64,000 nt of DNA from Flavobacteriaceae bacterium LSUCC0859 (lineage in GTDB: Bacteria > Bacteroidota > Bacteroidia > Flavobacteriales > Flavobacteriaceae). Position numbers and translations under genes: made by a program. The stretch covers positions 178,027-242,026 of the forward strand of contig JAKOGP010000004.1 of NCBI GenBank assembly GCA_022239325.1. Direction: 5' to 3'. A model generated the notes under the pieces. That model was not told where the DNA came from. It saw only the letters and a program-made list of their open reading frames with translations, and made no database searches. This document shows, one piece after another, positions 38,707-47,431 of the stretch; within the stretch, counting starts at the first letter, position 1, and the number at the start of each line of letters is the position of its first letter.

Positions 38707-39435
38707 TTATTTTTCTTCAGACTTAGCTACTGCCAGTCCGTAGATTACAAGTCCAAATCCAATTTTGTTAATGGCGTCTCCAATGTTGTAAATTACATCT
38801 AGGTCAAGACCACCAAATATTCCTGAATACCATCCTGGTGTTCCGGCCATGTAGCCAATTGGGTAAATGGCCCATCCTACAAGTACAAACCAACAAAGTG
38901 TTTTGTGAGCGCTTAGTACAGCGCCACCGGCTGCCTCTGCTAATTTCTTAGCCTGGCCTAACCAGATGTCATAAACAATCACAAAGTAAGCTGCTCCTGA
39001 AATGAAGCCCCATAAGGCTGCCATATCTCTTTGAATGGTTTCTCCGATATAACCGGTTACAAGCATAATAACAGACAAGAAAATCATACGCCACATGAGT
39101 GACTTTTTAGCACCTGCTGCTTTTAGGATGAGGTAGAATTCCACACACATAAGTGGTACTGTTAAAATCCAGTCTACATACCTAAAGAAAGTTGGAGACT
39201 CTCCAAAATCTGCCCAATAGTCTCTCATATACCAGTAGTGTACTGCTGCAATGAAAGTAATGAGTCCAGAAACTAGAATAGACGTTCTCCACTTCTTGTC
39301 AAATCCGTTCATAGATAAGAAGAAGAAAGCAGAGGCTGCCATCATAGCCATACATCCTACAAAGAATGTAAAGCCAACGTAGTCGTCAGTTGCCATTTGG
39401 GCGGCTAAGGGTAAAGAGGCAAATAATTGATTCAT
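38707..39435 (-). CDS. proteorhodopsin, green-absorbing light-driven proton pump
   Basis: A 242-residue seven-helix opsin in the inner membrane that exports protons in the light. Key residues: His66 (counter-ion partner), Asp88 (proton acceptor), Thr92 and Glu99 (proton donor) in RYVDWILTVPLMCVEFY, giving the DTE motif of proton pumps rather than the NQ or NTQ motif of sodium or chloride pumps; Asp220 and the retinal Schiff-base Lys224 in IGDAINKIGFG. The tuning position is Met96 (position 105 in the reference numbering), typical of green-absorbing flavobacterial forms. The short N-terminus MNQLFASLPLAAQ may be a cleaved leader. It is divergent from blh and has a strong terminator. Confidence 0.97.
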   Translation of the reverse strand: MNQLFASLPLAAQMATDDYVGFTFFVGCMAMMAASAFFFLSMNGFDKKWRTSILVSGLITFIAAVHYWYMRDYWADFGESPTFFRYVDWILTVPLMCVEFYLILKAAGAKKSLMWRMIFLSVIMLVTGYIGETIQRDMAALWGFISGAAYFVIVYDIWLGQAKKLAEAAGGAVLSAHKTLCWFVLVGWAIYPIGYMAGTPGWYSGIFGGLDLDVIYNIGDAINKIGFGLVIYGLAVAKSEEK

Positions 39436-39577
39436 AATAATTAAAAGTTTTGGTTAATAATATTTTAAAGATCTACTATTTGTTTAAATAAATCTTGCTA
39501 AAGTTAAACAATAATATGATAAAAAAAAGACTTAATTGTTATTATTTACATATTTTTACACATAAATAAATGTCAGT
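39436..39577. promoter_or_regulatory. divergent control region of proteorhodopsin and blh
   Basis: The 142 AT-rich bases between the two start codons must carry both promoters. The best match for the opsin is TAACTTTA on the minus strand (39506-39499), one base off TAnnTTTG, which would give a leader of about 55 bases. No convincing element was found for blh. The arrangement allows shared control of opsin and retinal synthesis. Confidence 0.4.
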
Positions 39578-40453
39578 TTGAAAAATATACAGTTAATATT
39601 TACTTTTTTTACCCTTTGGTTGTCCATATTTTTCAATGATAGCTCAGAAAATATGGCTGCATTTTTTTTCATTTTAAGTCTGGGTATTTTACACGGAGCC
39701 AATGATATTGGAGTAGGTGTTAAAACCTTTGGGGCACATCCTGTTTTTTCAAATAAGTGGGCATTGTTGTTTTTATATCTTGTTAGTATAGGCGGGGTGG
39801 CTCTGTTGCTATTTGCTATTCCAAGCTTTACCCTTCTTTTTTTCGTACTTATTAGTGGGTATCATTTTGGGGAGCAACATTGGAGTGTGATGGTGTATGA
39901 GCGAACAGCTATTCGCACTGCTTTTTTTGTTAGCTACGGACTTTTGGTGTTTTCTATTTTATTTCACGCTCATATTTCTAGTGTAACAGCCATTATTGGG
40001 GATATTACAGATGTTTATCTACCCCCTTCTTTTTTTAGTTACTTACTATGGATAAGTTTTGCCATTACGATACTTCTATACCTATTATTCTTTAGAAATT
40101 TATTTTCAGTGGGATTTGCTTGGAAACAGCTCTTCTATATATTGTTGTTTAGTGTGGTTTTTTACAGTACCTCTTTATTGTGGGCCTTTGCCATTTATTT
40201 TATCTTTTGGCATTCGCTTCCTTCTTTAATAGATCAAATGAATTTTTTGTACGGAAATACCAGTGTTCAATCTTTATTTAAATATATAAAGGAAAGTTTG
40301 CTATACTGGTTGGTTGCTGTAGGGTCTCTTGGGTGCTATTACTTTTTTTTAAGAGAATTTGCAGTACTCGATATCTCTATGTTTTTTGCCTTTCTCACCG
40401 CTCTAACCATCCCCCATATTGTAATGATGTTCTTCTTAAAGAAATCCGTTTAA
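39578..40453 (+). CDS. blh: Brp/Blh family beta-carotene 15,15'-dioxygenase (retinal synthesis)
   Basis: A 291-residue membrane protein with about seven to eight hydrophobic helices that cleaves beta-carotene to two molecules of retinal. Conserved iron-ligand-type histidines occur in ILHGANDIG (His39), GYHFGEQHW (His96, His101), FWHSLPS (His202) and TIPHIVMM (His280). The start is TTG at 39578; the only upstream ATG is out of frame and the next in-frame ATG (codon 25) would delete the first hydrophobic segment. It is divergent from proteorhodopsin, the usual partner that consumes retinal. Confidence 0.9.
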   Translation: MKNIQLIFTFFTLWLSIFFNDSSENMAAFFFILSLGILHGANDIGVGVKTFGAHPVFSNKWALLFLYLVSIGGVALLLFAIPSFTLLFFVLISGYHFGEQHWSVMVYERTAIRTAFFVSYGLLVFSILFHAHISSVTAIIGDITDVYLPPSFFSYLLWISFAITILLYLLFFRNLFSVGFAWKQLFYILLFSVVFYSTSLLWAFAIYFIFWHSLPSLIDQMNFLYGNTSVQSLFKYIKESLLYWLVAVGSLGCYYFFLREFAVLDISMFFAFLTALTIPHIVMMFFLKKSV

Positions 40454-40492
40454 TTCTTGGAAGAGAAGCAGGTATTTTACCATTTGAATGCT

Positions 40493-40500
40493 TAAATTTG
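40493..40500 (+). promoter_or_regulatory. TAnnTTTG promoter element of ffh
   Basis: TAAATTTG ends 20 bases before the ffh ATG (40521). A TTTG at 40483-40486 is too close to serve as its -33 element. Confidence 0.55.
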
Positions 40501-40520
40501 TCCCTTAATATTTTTAGCCC

Positions 40521-41858
40521 ATGTTTGACAATCTAAGTGATAAACTAGACAAGGCCCTTCACGTTTTAAAAGGGCATGGACAGATTACAGAAATTAATGT
40601 AGCAGAGACTCTTAAAGAAGTAAGGCGTGCCTTATTAGATGCTGACGTTAACTTTAAGATTGCCAAAGAATTTACCAATACCGTAAAAGAACGTGCATTG
40701 GGGCAGCAGGTATTAACCAGCTTGCAACCAGGCCAACTCATGGTTAAATTGGTAAAAGATGAGCTTACCCAGCTTATGGGGGGTGCCTCTGTAGGGCTCA
40801 ATATAACCGCTAACCCATCCGTAATTCTAATGGCTGGTTTGCAAGGATCTGGTAAAACTACCTTTTCTGGAAAACTCGCTAAATACTTAAAATCCAAGAA
40901 GTCTAAGAACCCTTTATTGGTGGCTTGTGATGTGTACAGACCTGCAGCCATAGACCAATTACACGTGGTTGGAGACCAAATAGGTGTGGCTGTCTATTCT
41001 GACAAAGAGAATTCAGATCCTGTGGCCATTGCCCAGGCAGGTATTGCTCATGCCAAAGCCAATGGGCACAACTTAGTGATTATAGATACTGCTGGTAGGC
41101 TTGCTGTAGACCAAGCCATGATGGAGGAAATCTCCAATATTCACAAGGCTATTTCTCCGCAAGAAACCCTTTTTGTAGTAGACGCTATGACCGGTCAGGA
41201 CGCTGTAAATACTGCTAAGGCCTTTCATGATGTACTAAATTTTGACGGTGTTATACTCACTAAATTAGACGGTGACACCAGAGGGGGTGCCGCTATTTCT
41301 ATTAAATCTGTAGTGAGTAAGCCTATTAAATTTATAGGTACTGGAGAGAAGATGGAAGCTCTAGACGTATTCTATCCGGAACGTATGGCAGACCGTATTT
41401 TGGGAATGGGAGATGTAGTCTCTTTGGTAGAGCGAGCCCAAGATCAGTTTGACGAGGAAGAGGCTAGAAAAATCCAAAAGAAGATCGCAAAAAACACCTT
41501 TGGTTTTGACGACTTCTTAAGCCAAATACAACAGATTAAAAAAATGGGGAACCTAAAAGACCTCATGAGTATGATCCCTGGAGCAGGAAAAGCTCTTAAG
41601 GGTTTTGACATAGATGACGACGCGTTTAAACACATAGAAGCCATTATTCATTCTATGACCCCTTTGGAGAGAAGCCAGCCTTCTAAACTCAATGCGAGTA
41701 GAAAAAAGCGTATAGCAGCAGGAAGTGGTAGAAGTATTCAAGACGTGAATCAGCTATTGAAGCAATTTGAGCAAATGTCTAAGATGATGAAGATGATGCA
41801 AGGCGGTGGTGGCAAAAAGATGATGCAGATGATGGGCAATTTAGGTGGAATTAAATAA
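40521..41858 (+). CDS. ffh: signal recognition particle protein Ffh (SRP54)
   Basis: The 445-residue GTPase binds signal sequences of nascent membrane proteins and docks to FtsY. It has an N domain (1-90), a G domain with GLQGSGKTT (106-114), DTAGR and TKLDGDTRGGAA, and a Met-rich M domain (about 320-445) ending in MMKMMQGGGGKKMMQMMGN. folD follows after 9 bases, so the two are probably co-transcribed. Confidence 0.98.
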   Translation: MFDNLSDKLDKALHVLKGHGQITEINVAETLKEVRRALLDADVNFKIAKEFTNTVKERALGQQVLTSLQPGQLMVKLVKDELTQLMGGASVGLNITANPSVILMAGLQGSGKTTFSGKLAKYLKSKKSKNPLLVACDVYRPAAIDQLHVVGDQIGVAVYSDKENSDPVAIAQAGIAHAKANGHNLVIIDTAGRLAVDQAMMEEISNIHKAISPQETLFVVDAMTGQDAVNTAKAFHDVLNFDGVILTKLDGDTRGGAAISIKSVVSKPIKFIGTGEKMEALDVFYPERMADRILGMGDVVSLVERAQDQFDEEEARKIQKKIAKNTFGFDDFLSQIQQIKKMGNLKDLMSMIPGAGKALKGFDIDDDAFKHIEAIIHSMTPLERSQPSKLNASRKKRIAAGSGRSIQDVNQLLKQFEQMSKMMKMMQGGGGKKMMQMMGNLGGIK

Positions 41859-41867
41859 CAAGGTATT

Positions 41868-42752
41868 ATGGAGATATTAGACGGTAAAAAAGTATCTAAC
41901 GATATTAAAGAAGAGATAGCACAGACGGTTTCTGAGATGAAAGCTAGGGGGGAGAAGGTACCTCATTTGGCAGCAGTAATAGTGGGTAACGACGGTGCTT
42001 CTCTGACCTATGTAGGTTCTAAAGTGCGCTCTTGTGAGCAGGTGGGTTTTGAGTCTACCATGCTTCGCTTACCTTCCACCACTTCTGAAATTGAGCTGTT
42101 AAAAGAGATTAAAAAACTAAACGAAAACCCAGATATTGACGGTTTTATTGTTCAGCTTCCATTGCCTAAACAAATAGACACCCAGTCTGTACTTATGGCT
42201 ATAGATCCAGATAAAGACGTAGACGGGTTTCACCCTATGAATTTTGGAAAAATGGCCTTGGATATGAGCACCTTTATACCTGCTACTCCTTTTGGGATTT
42301 TAGAGCTTTTGGAGCGCTATAAGGTTCAAACCCAAGGAAAGCATACCGTTGTGATTGGAAGAAGCCATATTGTAGGACGTCCTATGAGTATTTTAATGGG
42401 GAGAAAAGGATGGCCAGGGAATTCTACAGTAACTCTGACCCACAGCCATACCAAAAATATTACTCAAATTATTTCTCAAGCAGATATTGTTATTTCTGCA
42501 TTGGGTGTTCCCAATTTCCTAAAAGCAGAAATGGTAAAAGACGGCGCGGTTGTGATAGATGTAGGAATTACTCGGGTTCCAGATGAAACCAAAGAAAAAG
42601 GCTATTATATTACAGGAGACGTAGACTTTGAAAATGTGTCTAAAAAAGCATCTCACATTACCCCAGTTCCAGGAGGTGTAGGACCTATGACCATTGCTAT
42701 GCTATTGAAAAACACCCTTTTAGCCAGAGAGCGCCACAGATCTAGATCATAA
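41868..42752 (+). CDS. folD: bifunctional methylenetetrahydrofolate dehydrogenase / methenyltetrahydrofolate cyclohydrolase
   Basis: The 294-residue one-carbon enzyme converts methylene-THF to formyl-THF with NADP. Family signatures are complete: YVGSKVRSCEQVGFES with the catalytic Lys, GFIVQLPLPKQID, PDKDVDGFHPMNFGKM, the cofactor-binding GRSHIVGRPMSILM, and PVPGGVGPMTIAMLLKNT. Second gene of the ffh operon; its end is 15 bases from the convergent VOC gene. Confidence 0.98.
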   Translation: MEILDGKKVSNDIKEEIAQTVSEMKARGEKVPHLAAVIVGNDGASLTYVGSKVRSCEQVGFESTMLRLPSTTSEIELLKEIKKLNENPDIDGFIVQLPLPKQIDTQSVLMAIDPDKDVDGFHPMNFGKMALDMSTFIPATPFGILELLERYKVQTQGKHTVVIGRSHIVGRPMSILMGRKGWPGNSTVTLTHSHTKNITQIISQADIVISALGVPNFLKAEMVKDGAVVIDVGITRVPDETKEKGYYITGDVDFENVSKKASHITPVPGGVGPMTIAMLLKNTLLARERHRSRS

Positions 42753-42767
42753 AGTCTAACGCTTTTT

Positions 42768-43193
42768 TTACTTGGCAAAGAGCTGCCCCATATCTTTAAA
42801 GGCTTTAAACTCCAGAGCATTTCCTGCGGGATCCAAAAAGAACATAGTGGCCTGTTCCCCTACCTGACCCTCAAACCTTATGTATGGAGCAATGACAAAA
42901 TTCACGCCTTTGCTTTTTAGCTGCTCAGAAAAACTTTCAAAGAGCTCCCAAGGCAATACCACGCCATAATGGGGAACTGGAACATTTTTTCCGTCTACTT
43001 CATTGCTGTGTAGGGCCTCACTAGTCTTTGGTTTGTAATGTATGACCAACTGATGGCCAAAGAGGTTAAAGTCTACCCAGTGGTCACTGCTTCTACCTTC
43101 TTGGCAACCTAGAATGTCTCTGTAAAAGCTACGGCATTCCTCTAAATTATATACAGGAATGGCAATGTGAAAGGGGGAAATGTTTTGTTCCAT
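42768..43193 (-). CDS. VOC (glyoxalase/dioxygenase fold) family protein
   Basis: A 141-residue protein with the paired beta-alpha-beta-beta-beta modules of the vicinal oxygen chelate superfamily: [24 protein letters not shown] in the first half and [15 protein letters not shown] at the end of the second, with metal-ligand-type His9 and Glu near residue 132. Members include glyoxalases, ring-cleaving dioxygenases and resistance proteins; the substrate cannot be assigned. Last of a three-gene minus-strand unit behind an alpha/beta hydrolase. Confidence 0.85.
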   Translation of the reverse strand: MEQNISPFHIAIPVYNLEECRSFYRDILGCQEGRSSDHWVDFNLFGHQLVIHYKPKTSEALHSNEVDGKNVPVPHYGVVLPWELFESFSEQLKSKGVNFVIAPYIRFEGQVGEQATMFFLDPAGNALEFKAFKDMGQLFAK

Positions 43194-43206
43194 AGTGTAT
43201 AGTTTT

Positions 43207-44049
43207 TTATGAAGCCTCCAGGAAGGCTATGATTTGATTGTTAACTTGTTCTTGGTGTAGCGAGTGGCCCAATCCCTCTGTGGTGATGAGCTTTGCATTT
43301 TTCCAATTTTTTTGCATGCGGATAGCCGCAGTGTAGGGCGCTATGGGATCTTTTAGATCGTGAATTAGCAGTCCTTGTTGTTCAATTTTTTTAACCAGTT
43401 CAGACATGGAAAATTCTGAAATCCCAAAAGAAAATCGCTTTTTAAAATAATGATCTAAGGCGCTTAAAACCCTATTGTTAAAACCTACCAAACACTGGTA
43501 GTTATTAATAATTTCTTCTAATTCTGATGGAGCACCCAAGCTCACTAATTTCTGAACAGAGGGTTGTGGGTTTTTATACTGGCTGTACATTACAGCTAAT
43601 CCACCAATGGAGTGTCCTATGACAAAGGTAGGTTTAAACTTTTCTATTAGAGCTGAGGTACAGCTTTCGTAAATAGGCACATGCAATTCTGAGCCTGAAG
43701 AAGCGCCATGAGCCGGGGCGTCAAAAAATAAGACTTCGTATTGGGCTTCCTGCAGCTTTTCTAGGAGGTTTCTCCATCTAAAGGCATTGCTTTCCCATCC
43801 GTGGCATAGTAAAACAAGAGGCTTTTTTCCTGGAAGGTGATAGGTTTGTATGCGATGATCTGCTAGCTGTACCTGCTGTTGTGTAAACTGATTTAAATAT
43901 GTTTTTTGATGGTCCTGCAAACGTCCTTTCCTGGGCGTACAAAATAGTTTAAAGGCTTTTTTTGCCGCTTTTTCTCTGGAGAATAGGGCTGTGATATTAA
44001 AGTATTGCCCGTAGGCTGTTGCGAGTATTTTTAGGGCCCGTGAACTCAT
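43207..44049 (-). CDS. alpha/beta hydrolase
   Basis: A 280-residue serine hydrolase-type protein: oxyanion-loop [13 protein letters not shown] (about 80-92), nucleophile elbow GHSIGG with Ser147, and a C-terminal catalytic His in GLGHSLHQ (about 262). No signal peptide, so cytoplasmic. It could be an esterase, lipase or C-C hydrolase; the neighbouring VOC protein is compatible with small-molecule turnover but does not identify a substrate. Spaced 1 base from the lipoprotein gene upstream and 13 bases from the VOC gene downstream. Confidence 0.85.
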   Translation of the reverse strand: MSSRALKILATAYGQYFNITALFSREKAAKKAFKLFCTPRKGRLQDHQKTYLNQFTQQQVQLADHRIQTYHLPGKKPLVLLCHGWESNAFRWRNLLEKLQEAQYEVLFFDAPAHGASSGSELHVPIYESCTSALIEKFKPTFVIGHSIGGLAVMYSQYKNPQPSVQKLVSLGAPSELEEIINNYQCLVGFNNRVLSALDHYFKKRFSFGISEFSMSELVKKIEQQGLLIHDLKDPIAPYTAAIRMQKNWKNAKLITTEGLGHSLHQEQVNNQIIAFLEAS

Positions 44050-44050
44050 T

Positions 44051-44602
44051 TTATCTCTGCCAGCTAATCATGAGACTTTTTAAAGGAGCGGTATCGGGAA
44101 TTTGAATGGCCTCTACCGGGCCAATACTTCCATATCTGAGATCTTCTGGAAGCTCTTTTCTGTCTATGGTAACATAAAAGTCTTCTCCTTTTAAAGAGAC
44201 AATAACCGAGCTAAAGGTGGTTTGAATATTGTCTATATCGTAGGCTTTAGAGAGGGCTCCGAAAGTGCTGTTCAGATTAATGCCTTTTGGAGTGTTAAAT
44301 CTTTCGTCTTGAATTTTTATACTTCCAATATAATTTACTGAGTCTGACACTGGGTTAAGCGTTAATAAAGGGGCGCCACCTTTTTCAAATACAGCAACCC
44401 TACTGTTTAAATTTCCACTGACAATTCCTAAGGAATCTCCCACAATAGAGTCCTTAGAAAATATACGATATAAATCTTTTATCTGGTCTTCTTTATGGAA
44501 ATTACCTACCCTGTCTTTTTCTATGCCAAAAGATTGGTTGGAGTTGTTGCAACTTAAAAGGGTGGTGCTTGCTACAGCTATTAAGGCGAGGTATTTTTTC
44601 AT
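44051..44602 (-). CDS. lipoprotein of unknown function
   Basis: A 183-residue protein with a lipoprotein signal (MKKYLALIAVASTTLLSC, lipobox LLSC with Cys18). The mature part is a mixed polar sequence with alternating hydrophobic residues (NLNSRVAVFEKGGAPLLTLNPV, ITSVIVSLKGEDFYVTID-like), suggesting a small beta-sheet domain. I know no function for it. First gene of the minus-strand unit with the alpha/beta hydrolase and VOC genes; divergent from queE. Confidence 0.75.
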   Translation of the reverse strand: MKKYLALIAVASTTLLSCNNSNQSFGIEKDRVGNFHKEDQIKDLYRIFSKDSIVGDSLGIVSGNLNSRVAVFEKGGAPLLTLNPVSDSVNYIGSIKIQDERFNTPKGINLNSTFGALSKAYDIDNIQTTFSSVIVSLKGEDFYVTIDRKELPEDLRYGSIGPVEAIQIPDTAPLKSLMISWQR

Positions 44603-44656
44603 GAAAAGGCGTATTTAATATATGAATTTAGTCCTGTAAAAGTAATCTAATTCTAA

Positions 44657-44664
44657 TATCTTTG
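44657..44664 (+). promoter_or_regulatory. TAnnTTTG element immediately before queE
   Basis: TATCTTTG ends only 4 bases before the queE ATG at 44669. Since transcription normally starts 4-7 bases after this element, the queE message would be leaderless or nearly so. No -33 TTTG is present at 19 bases. Confidence 0.4.
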
Positions 44665-44668
44665 CGGC

Positions 44669-45298
44669 ATGAAAGAGCAGGATATTTTAGGCTTAGTGGC
44701 TCAGGGGCAGATGCTCCCGCTCATGGAGGCTTTTTACACCATTCAGGGAGAAGGCTACCACAAGGGAACAGCGGCTTACTTTATTAGAGTAGGAGGCTGC
44801 GACGTTGGTTGCCATTGGTGTGATGTGAAGGAGAGTTGGGACGCAGAGAAGCATCCGCCAACGGCGATAGAAAAAATTATAAAAGACGCCAGCCCTTATA
44901 AAACCATAGTGGTCACGGGGGGAGAGCCACTTACTTGGGATATGGGTCCTGTAACAGCTGGATTAAAAGGGGCCGGATTACAGACCCATATAGAGACTTC
45001 AGGTGCCTATGAGCTCAGTGGGGAATGGGATTGGATTTGCTTATCTCCCAAGAAGAACAAGCTCCCACTAGCCCCCATATACAAGGCGGCTGATGAATTA
45101 AAAATGATTGTATACAACAAGCACGATCTGGAGTTTGCACAGCAGGAGGCTACAAAGGTAGGCCCTGACTGTGAGCTGTATTTGCAGCCAGAATGGAGTG
45201 TGAGAGATAAGGTGGTGCCTATGATTGTAGATTTTGTGATGGCCAACCCAGAGTGGAAGGTATCTCTACAGACCCATAAGTATTTAAATATCCCTTAA
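44669..45298 (+). CDS. queE: 7-carboxy-7-deazaguanine synthase QueE
   Basis: The 209-residue radical-SAM enzyme makes the 7-carboxy-7-deazaguanine precursor of queuosine and related 7-deazapurines. The cluster-binding cysteines are Cys44, Cys48 and Cys51 in GGCDVGCHWCDVKESW, i.e. CX3CX2C. The QueE start (EAFYTIQGEGYHKGTAAYFIR) and VVTGGEPLTWDM follow the family. No other queuosine gene is in the window. Its 3' end overlaps the convergent methyltransferase gene by 4 bases. Confidence 0.95.
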   Translation: MKEQDILGLVAQGQMLPLMEAFYTIQGEGYHKGTAAYFIRVGGCDVGCHWCDVKESWDAEKHPPTAIEKIIKDASPYKTIVVTGGEPLTWDMGPVTAGLKGAGLQTHIETSGAYELSGEWDWICLSPKKNKLPLAPIYKAADELKMIVYNKHDLEFAQQEATKVGPDCELYLQPEWSVRDKVVPMIVDFVMANPEWKVSLQTHKYLNIP

Positions 45299-46002
45299 AG
45301 GCGTTGGAGTATGGCCAGATAATTGTCTGAAGGCCCTTCATAAGCCATTTCACAACTCATTCCATGGTAATTTGCCGCTCTGGCCAGGGTGTTAAAGTCC
45401 AAGTAGAGCCATGGGAAGCGCTCCGATTTCTGACCTTTGTAGACCATCTCAAAGCTAACTTCTCCGTAATAGTCTGTGTTTTCAGGTATCCAGTGACCAC
45501 CGTCCTGCTCGTCAGACTCAAACATATACAAAATATCGGTGCCCTCTATCAGGATTTGGCCCTGGACAGCGAGCAGGGATTTAAGCCTTTCCAAAAAGGG
45601 TCCTAGTCCTTTTAGATTCCCAGCCAAACCGGTTCCGTTCATTAGCAAAAGCAAGCTGTCATAGGTTTCTGGAAGCGCCAGTCTAAAATCCTGACAGTAC
45701 ACCTTTTTAAGCCCTCTTAGGCGGCATACTTCTGCAGCACCAGGAGAAATATCTATAGCTGTTACATCTACCCCTTTTTCTTGGAGATACATGGCGTGTA
45801 TTCCAGCTCCGCAGCCAATATCTAGTACCTTTCCGCGGCATAGCGAAAGTGCTTTCTGTTCTAATGTTGGCATTTGCTTGTGGGACCTAAACAAATAATC
45901 TAATGGAATACGGTCTTCTTCGTCTAAGCTGGAATAGGTGGTAAGGTCTTCGAACTCGCGCCCATGCCAGTAATCTAAAAGTGCGTTTCCAAAAATATCC
46001 AT
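45295..46002 (-). CDS. class I SAM-dependent methyltransferase
   Basis: A 235-residue Rossmann-fold methyltransferase with motif I VLDIGCGAG (59-67), the acidic loop VTAIDISPGAAEVC, and motif IV region YDSLLLLMNGTGL. The substrate is unknown; the N-terminal 50 residues (GNALLDYWHGREFEDL) are not diagnostic. Convergent with queE and divergent from the cysteine-cluster gene at 46060. A one-mismatch -7 element, GACATTTG on the minus strand (46029-46022), lies 19 bases before its start. Confidence 0.88.
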   Translation of the reverse strand: MDIFGNALLDYWHGREFEDLTTYSSLDEEDRIPLDYLFRSHKQMPTLEQKALSLCRGKVLDIGCGAGIHAMYLQEKGVDVTAIDISPGAAEVCRLRGLKKVYCQDFRLALPETYDSLLLLMNGTGLAGNLKGLGPFLERLKSLLAVQGQILIEGTDILYMFESDEQDGGHWIPENTDYYGEVSFEMVYKGQKSERFPWLYLDFNTLARAANYHGMSCEMAYEGPSDNYLAILQRL

Positions 46003-46059
46003 AGGGGTGGTTTTAGCGCTACAAATGTCTTATTTTTAGCTCGTAATTCTCTATGTGCT

Positions 46060-46554
46060 ATGAAAGAATTTTTAGAAAAATTGCCCAAATTGGCTGCTCA
46101 GTCTTCTAAAGAGACAAAAAAGTTCTTTGCCAAGCTAAAAAAAAAGCCCCCAAAACATTTGGATTATCTCATGCAGGATTTACATGAGCAGGTGTTTGAA
46201 GAAGTAGACTGTTTGAGCTGTGCCAATTGCTGTAAAACAACAGGCCCCCTTTTTACTGCGGCAGACATAGATCGCATATCTAAGCATTTGAAACTCAAAC
46301 CACAGTTGTTTATTGCGCAGTATTTGAGAATTGACGAAGACCAAGATTATGTGCTTCAGTCTGTTCCCTGCTCTTTTTTAGGGGCAGATAATTATTGTAG
46401 TATCTATGAGGTACGTCCAAAGGCCTGTGCAGAGTTCCCACATACCAATCGGAAAAAATTTCATCAGATTAGTCCTTTAACAGAAAAAAATGTGGCTATT
46501 TGCCCAGCGGCTTACAAGGTGGTAGAAGCCATGAAAAAAGAAATAAAATTGTAA
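46060..46554 (+). CDS. YkgJ-family cysteine cluster protein
   Basis: A 164-residue cytoplasmic protein with eight cysteines (51, 54, 57, 58, 104, 113, 123, 148) arranged as CxxCxxCC, then CxxxxxxxxC, C and C, the pattern of the YkgJ/UPF0153 family thought to bind a metal or Fe-S cluster. It has a Lys-rich N-terminal helix (KFFAKLKKKPPKHLDYLMQD). Biochemical role is not established. TATTTTTA (46031-46038), a TAnnTTTG variant, lies 21 bases before its ATG. The next gene follows after 19 bases. Confidence 0.88.
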   Translation: MKEFLEKLPKLAAQSSKETKKFFAKLKKKPPKHLDYLMQDLHEQVFEEVDCLSCANCCKTTGPLFTAADIDRISKHLKLKPQLFIAQYLRIDEDQDYVLQSVPCSFLGADNYCSIYEVRPKACAEFPHTNRKKFHQISPLTEKNVAICPAAYKVVEAMKKEIKL

Positions 46555-46573
46555 TTTTAAAATAAAAACAAGC

Positions 46574-47416
46574 ATGGAAACTATTGTAAATTATTTTGAA
46601 ACTATTCCGCCCCTCCACAGAACACTTATATTGGTTGGAGGGATTGCCTTTTTTTGGATTTTGGAAAGCCGCTTCCCACTTTTTAATCTGAACTATCACA
46701 AAGGGAAGCATGCGGCAGTAAATATTTTTTTCACCCTAACCACCATTGCTGTAAATTTTCCCTTGGCTTTTTTACTCTTGTCTAGTAGCGATTGGGCTAT
46801 ATCGCATTCTTTTGGGCTGTTGTTTTGGCTGCCCAGCATGCCGTTGTGGCTAGAAGTTATCGTGGCACTTATGGCCTTAGATTTAATAGGAGCTTGGTTG
46901 GCCCATTTTAGTGAGCATAAAATTAGGTTGCTTTGGGGGTTTCATTTGGTGCACCACACAGATATGGAAGTAGACACTACCTCTGCCAATAGGCACCACC
47001 CTTTAGAAAGTTTGGTCCGTTTTTTATTCACTTGTTTAGCGGTACTCCTGGTAGGGGCACCTGTGGCCTATATTATGCTGTACCAAGGACTTTCTGTAGT
47101 TTTTTCACAGTTTAACCATGCCAACATTCAACTGCCCAAAAAGATAGACCGTGCGCTTAGTTGGTTTATTGTGTCTCCAGATATGCACAAGGTGCACCAC
47201 CATTATAAGTTGCCTTATACAGACACCAATTACGGGAATATTTTTTCCATATGGGACCGTTTATTTGGAACTTTCAGTAGCCTGCCTAATGAGGAAATTG
47301 TATTTGGTGTAGACACCTATCCGGACGCAGCAGCCAATACATCCCTAAAAGCCTTATTGCGTATTCCCTTTAATGGGTACCGAAAACCAGATTTGTCAGA
47401 CATGCCCAAAAAGTAG
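46574..47416 (+). CDS. fatty acid hydroxylase / sterol desaturase family membrane protein
   Basis: A 280-residue membrane protein with about four hydrophobic helices and the histidine clusters of the di-iron hydroxylase superfamily: HFSEH (111-115), FHLVHH (123-128), RHHP (140-143), Asn-His182, and DMHKVHHH (203-210). Family members hydroxylate or desaturate lipids; in flavobacteria some act on carotenoids or ornithine and sulfonolipids. The substrate is not determined by the sequence. Probably co-transcribed with the cysteine-cluster gene; convergent with namZ. Confidence 0.9.
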   Translation: METIVNYFETIPPLHRTLILVGGIAFFWILESRFPLFNLNYHKGKHAAVNIFFTLTTIAVNFPLAFLLLSSSDWAISHSFGLLFWLPSMPLWLEVIVALMALDLIGAWLAHFSEHKIRLLWGFHLVHHTDMEVDTTSANRHHPLESLVRFLFTCLAVLLVGAPVAYIMLYQGLSVVFSQFNHANIQLPKKIDRALSWFIVSPDMHKVHHHYKLPYTDTNYGNIFSIWDRLFGTFSSLPNEEIVFGVDTYPDAAANTSLKALLRIPFNGYRKPDLSDMPKK

Positions 47417-47431
47417 TTTTGCTGCTTTGTT

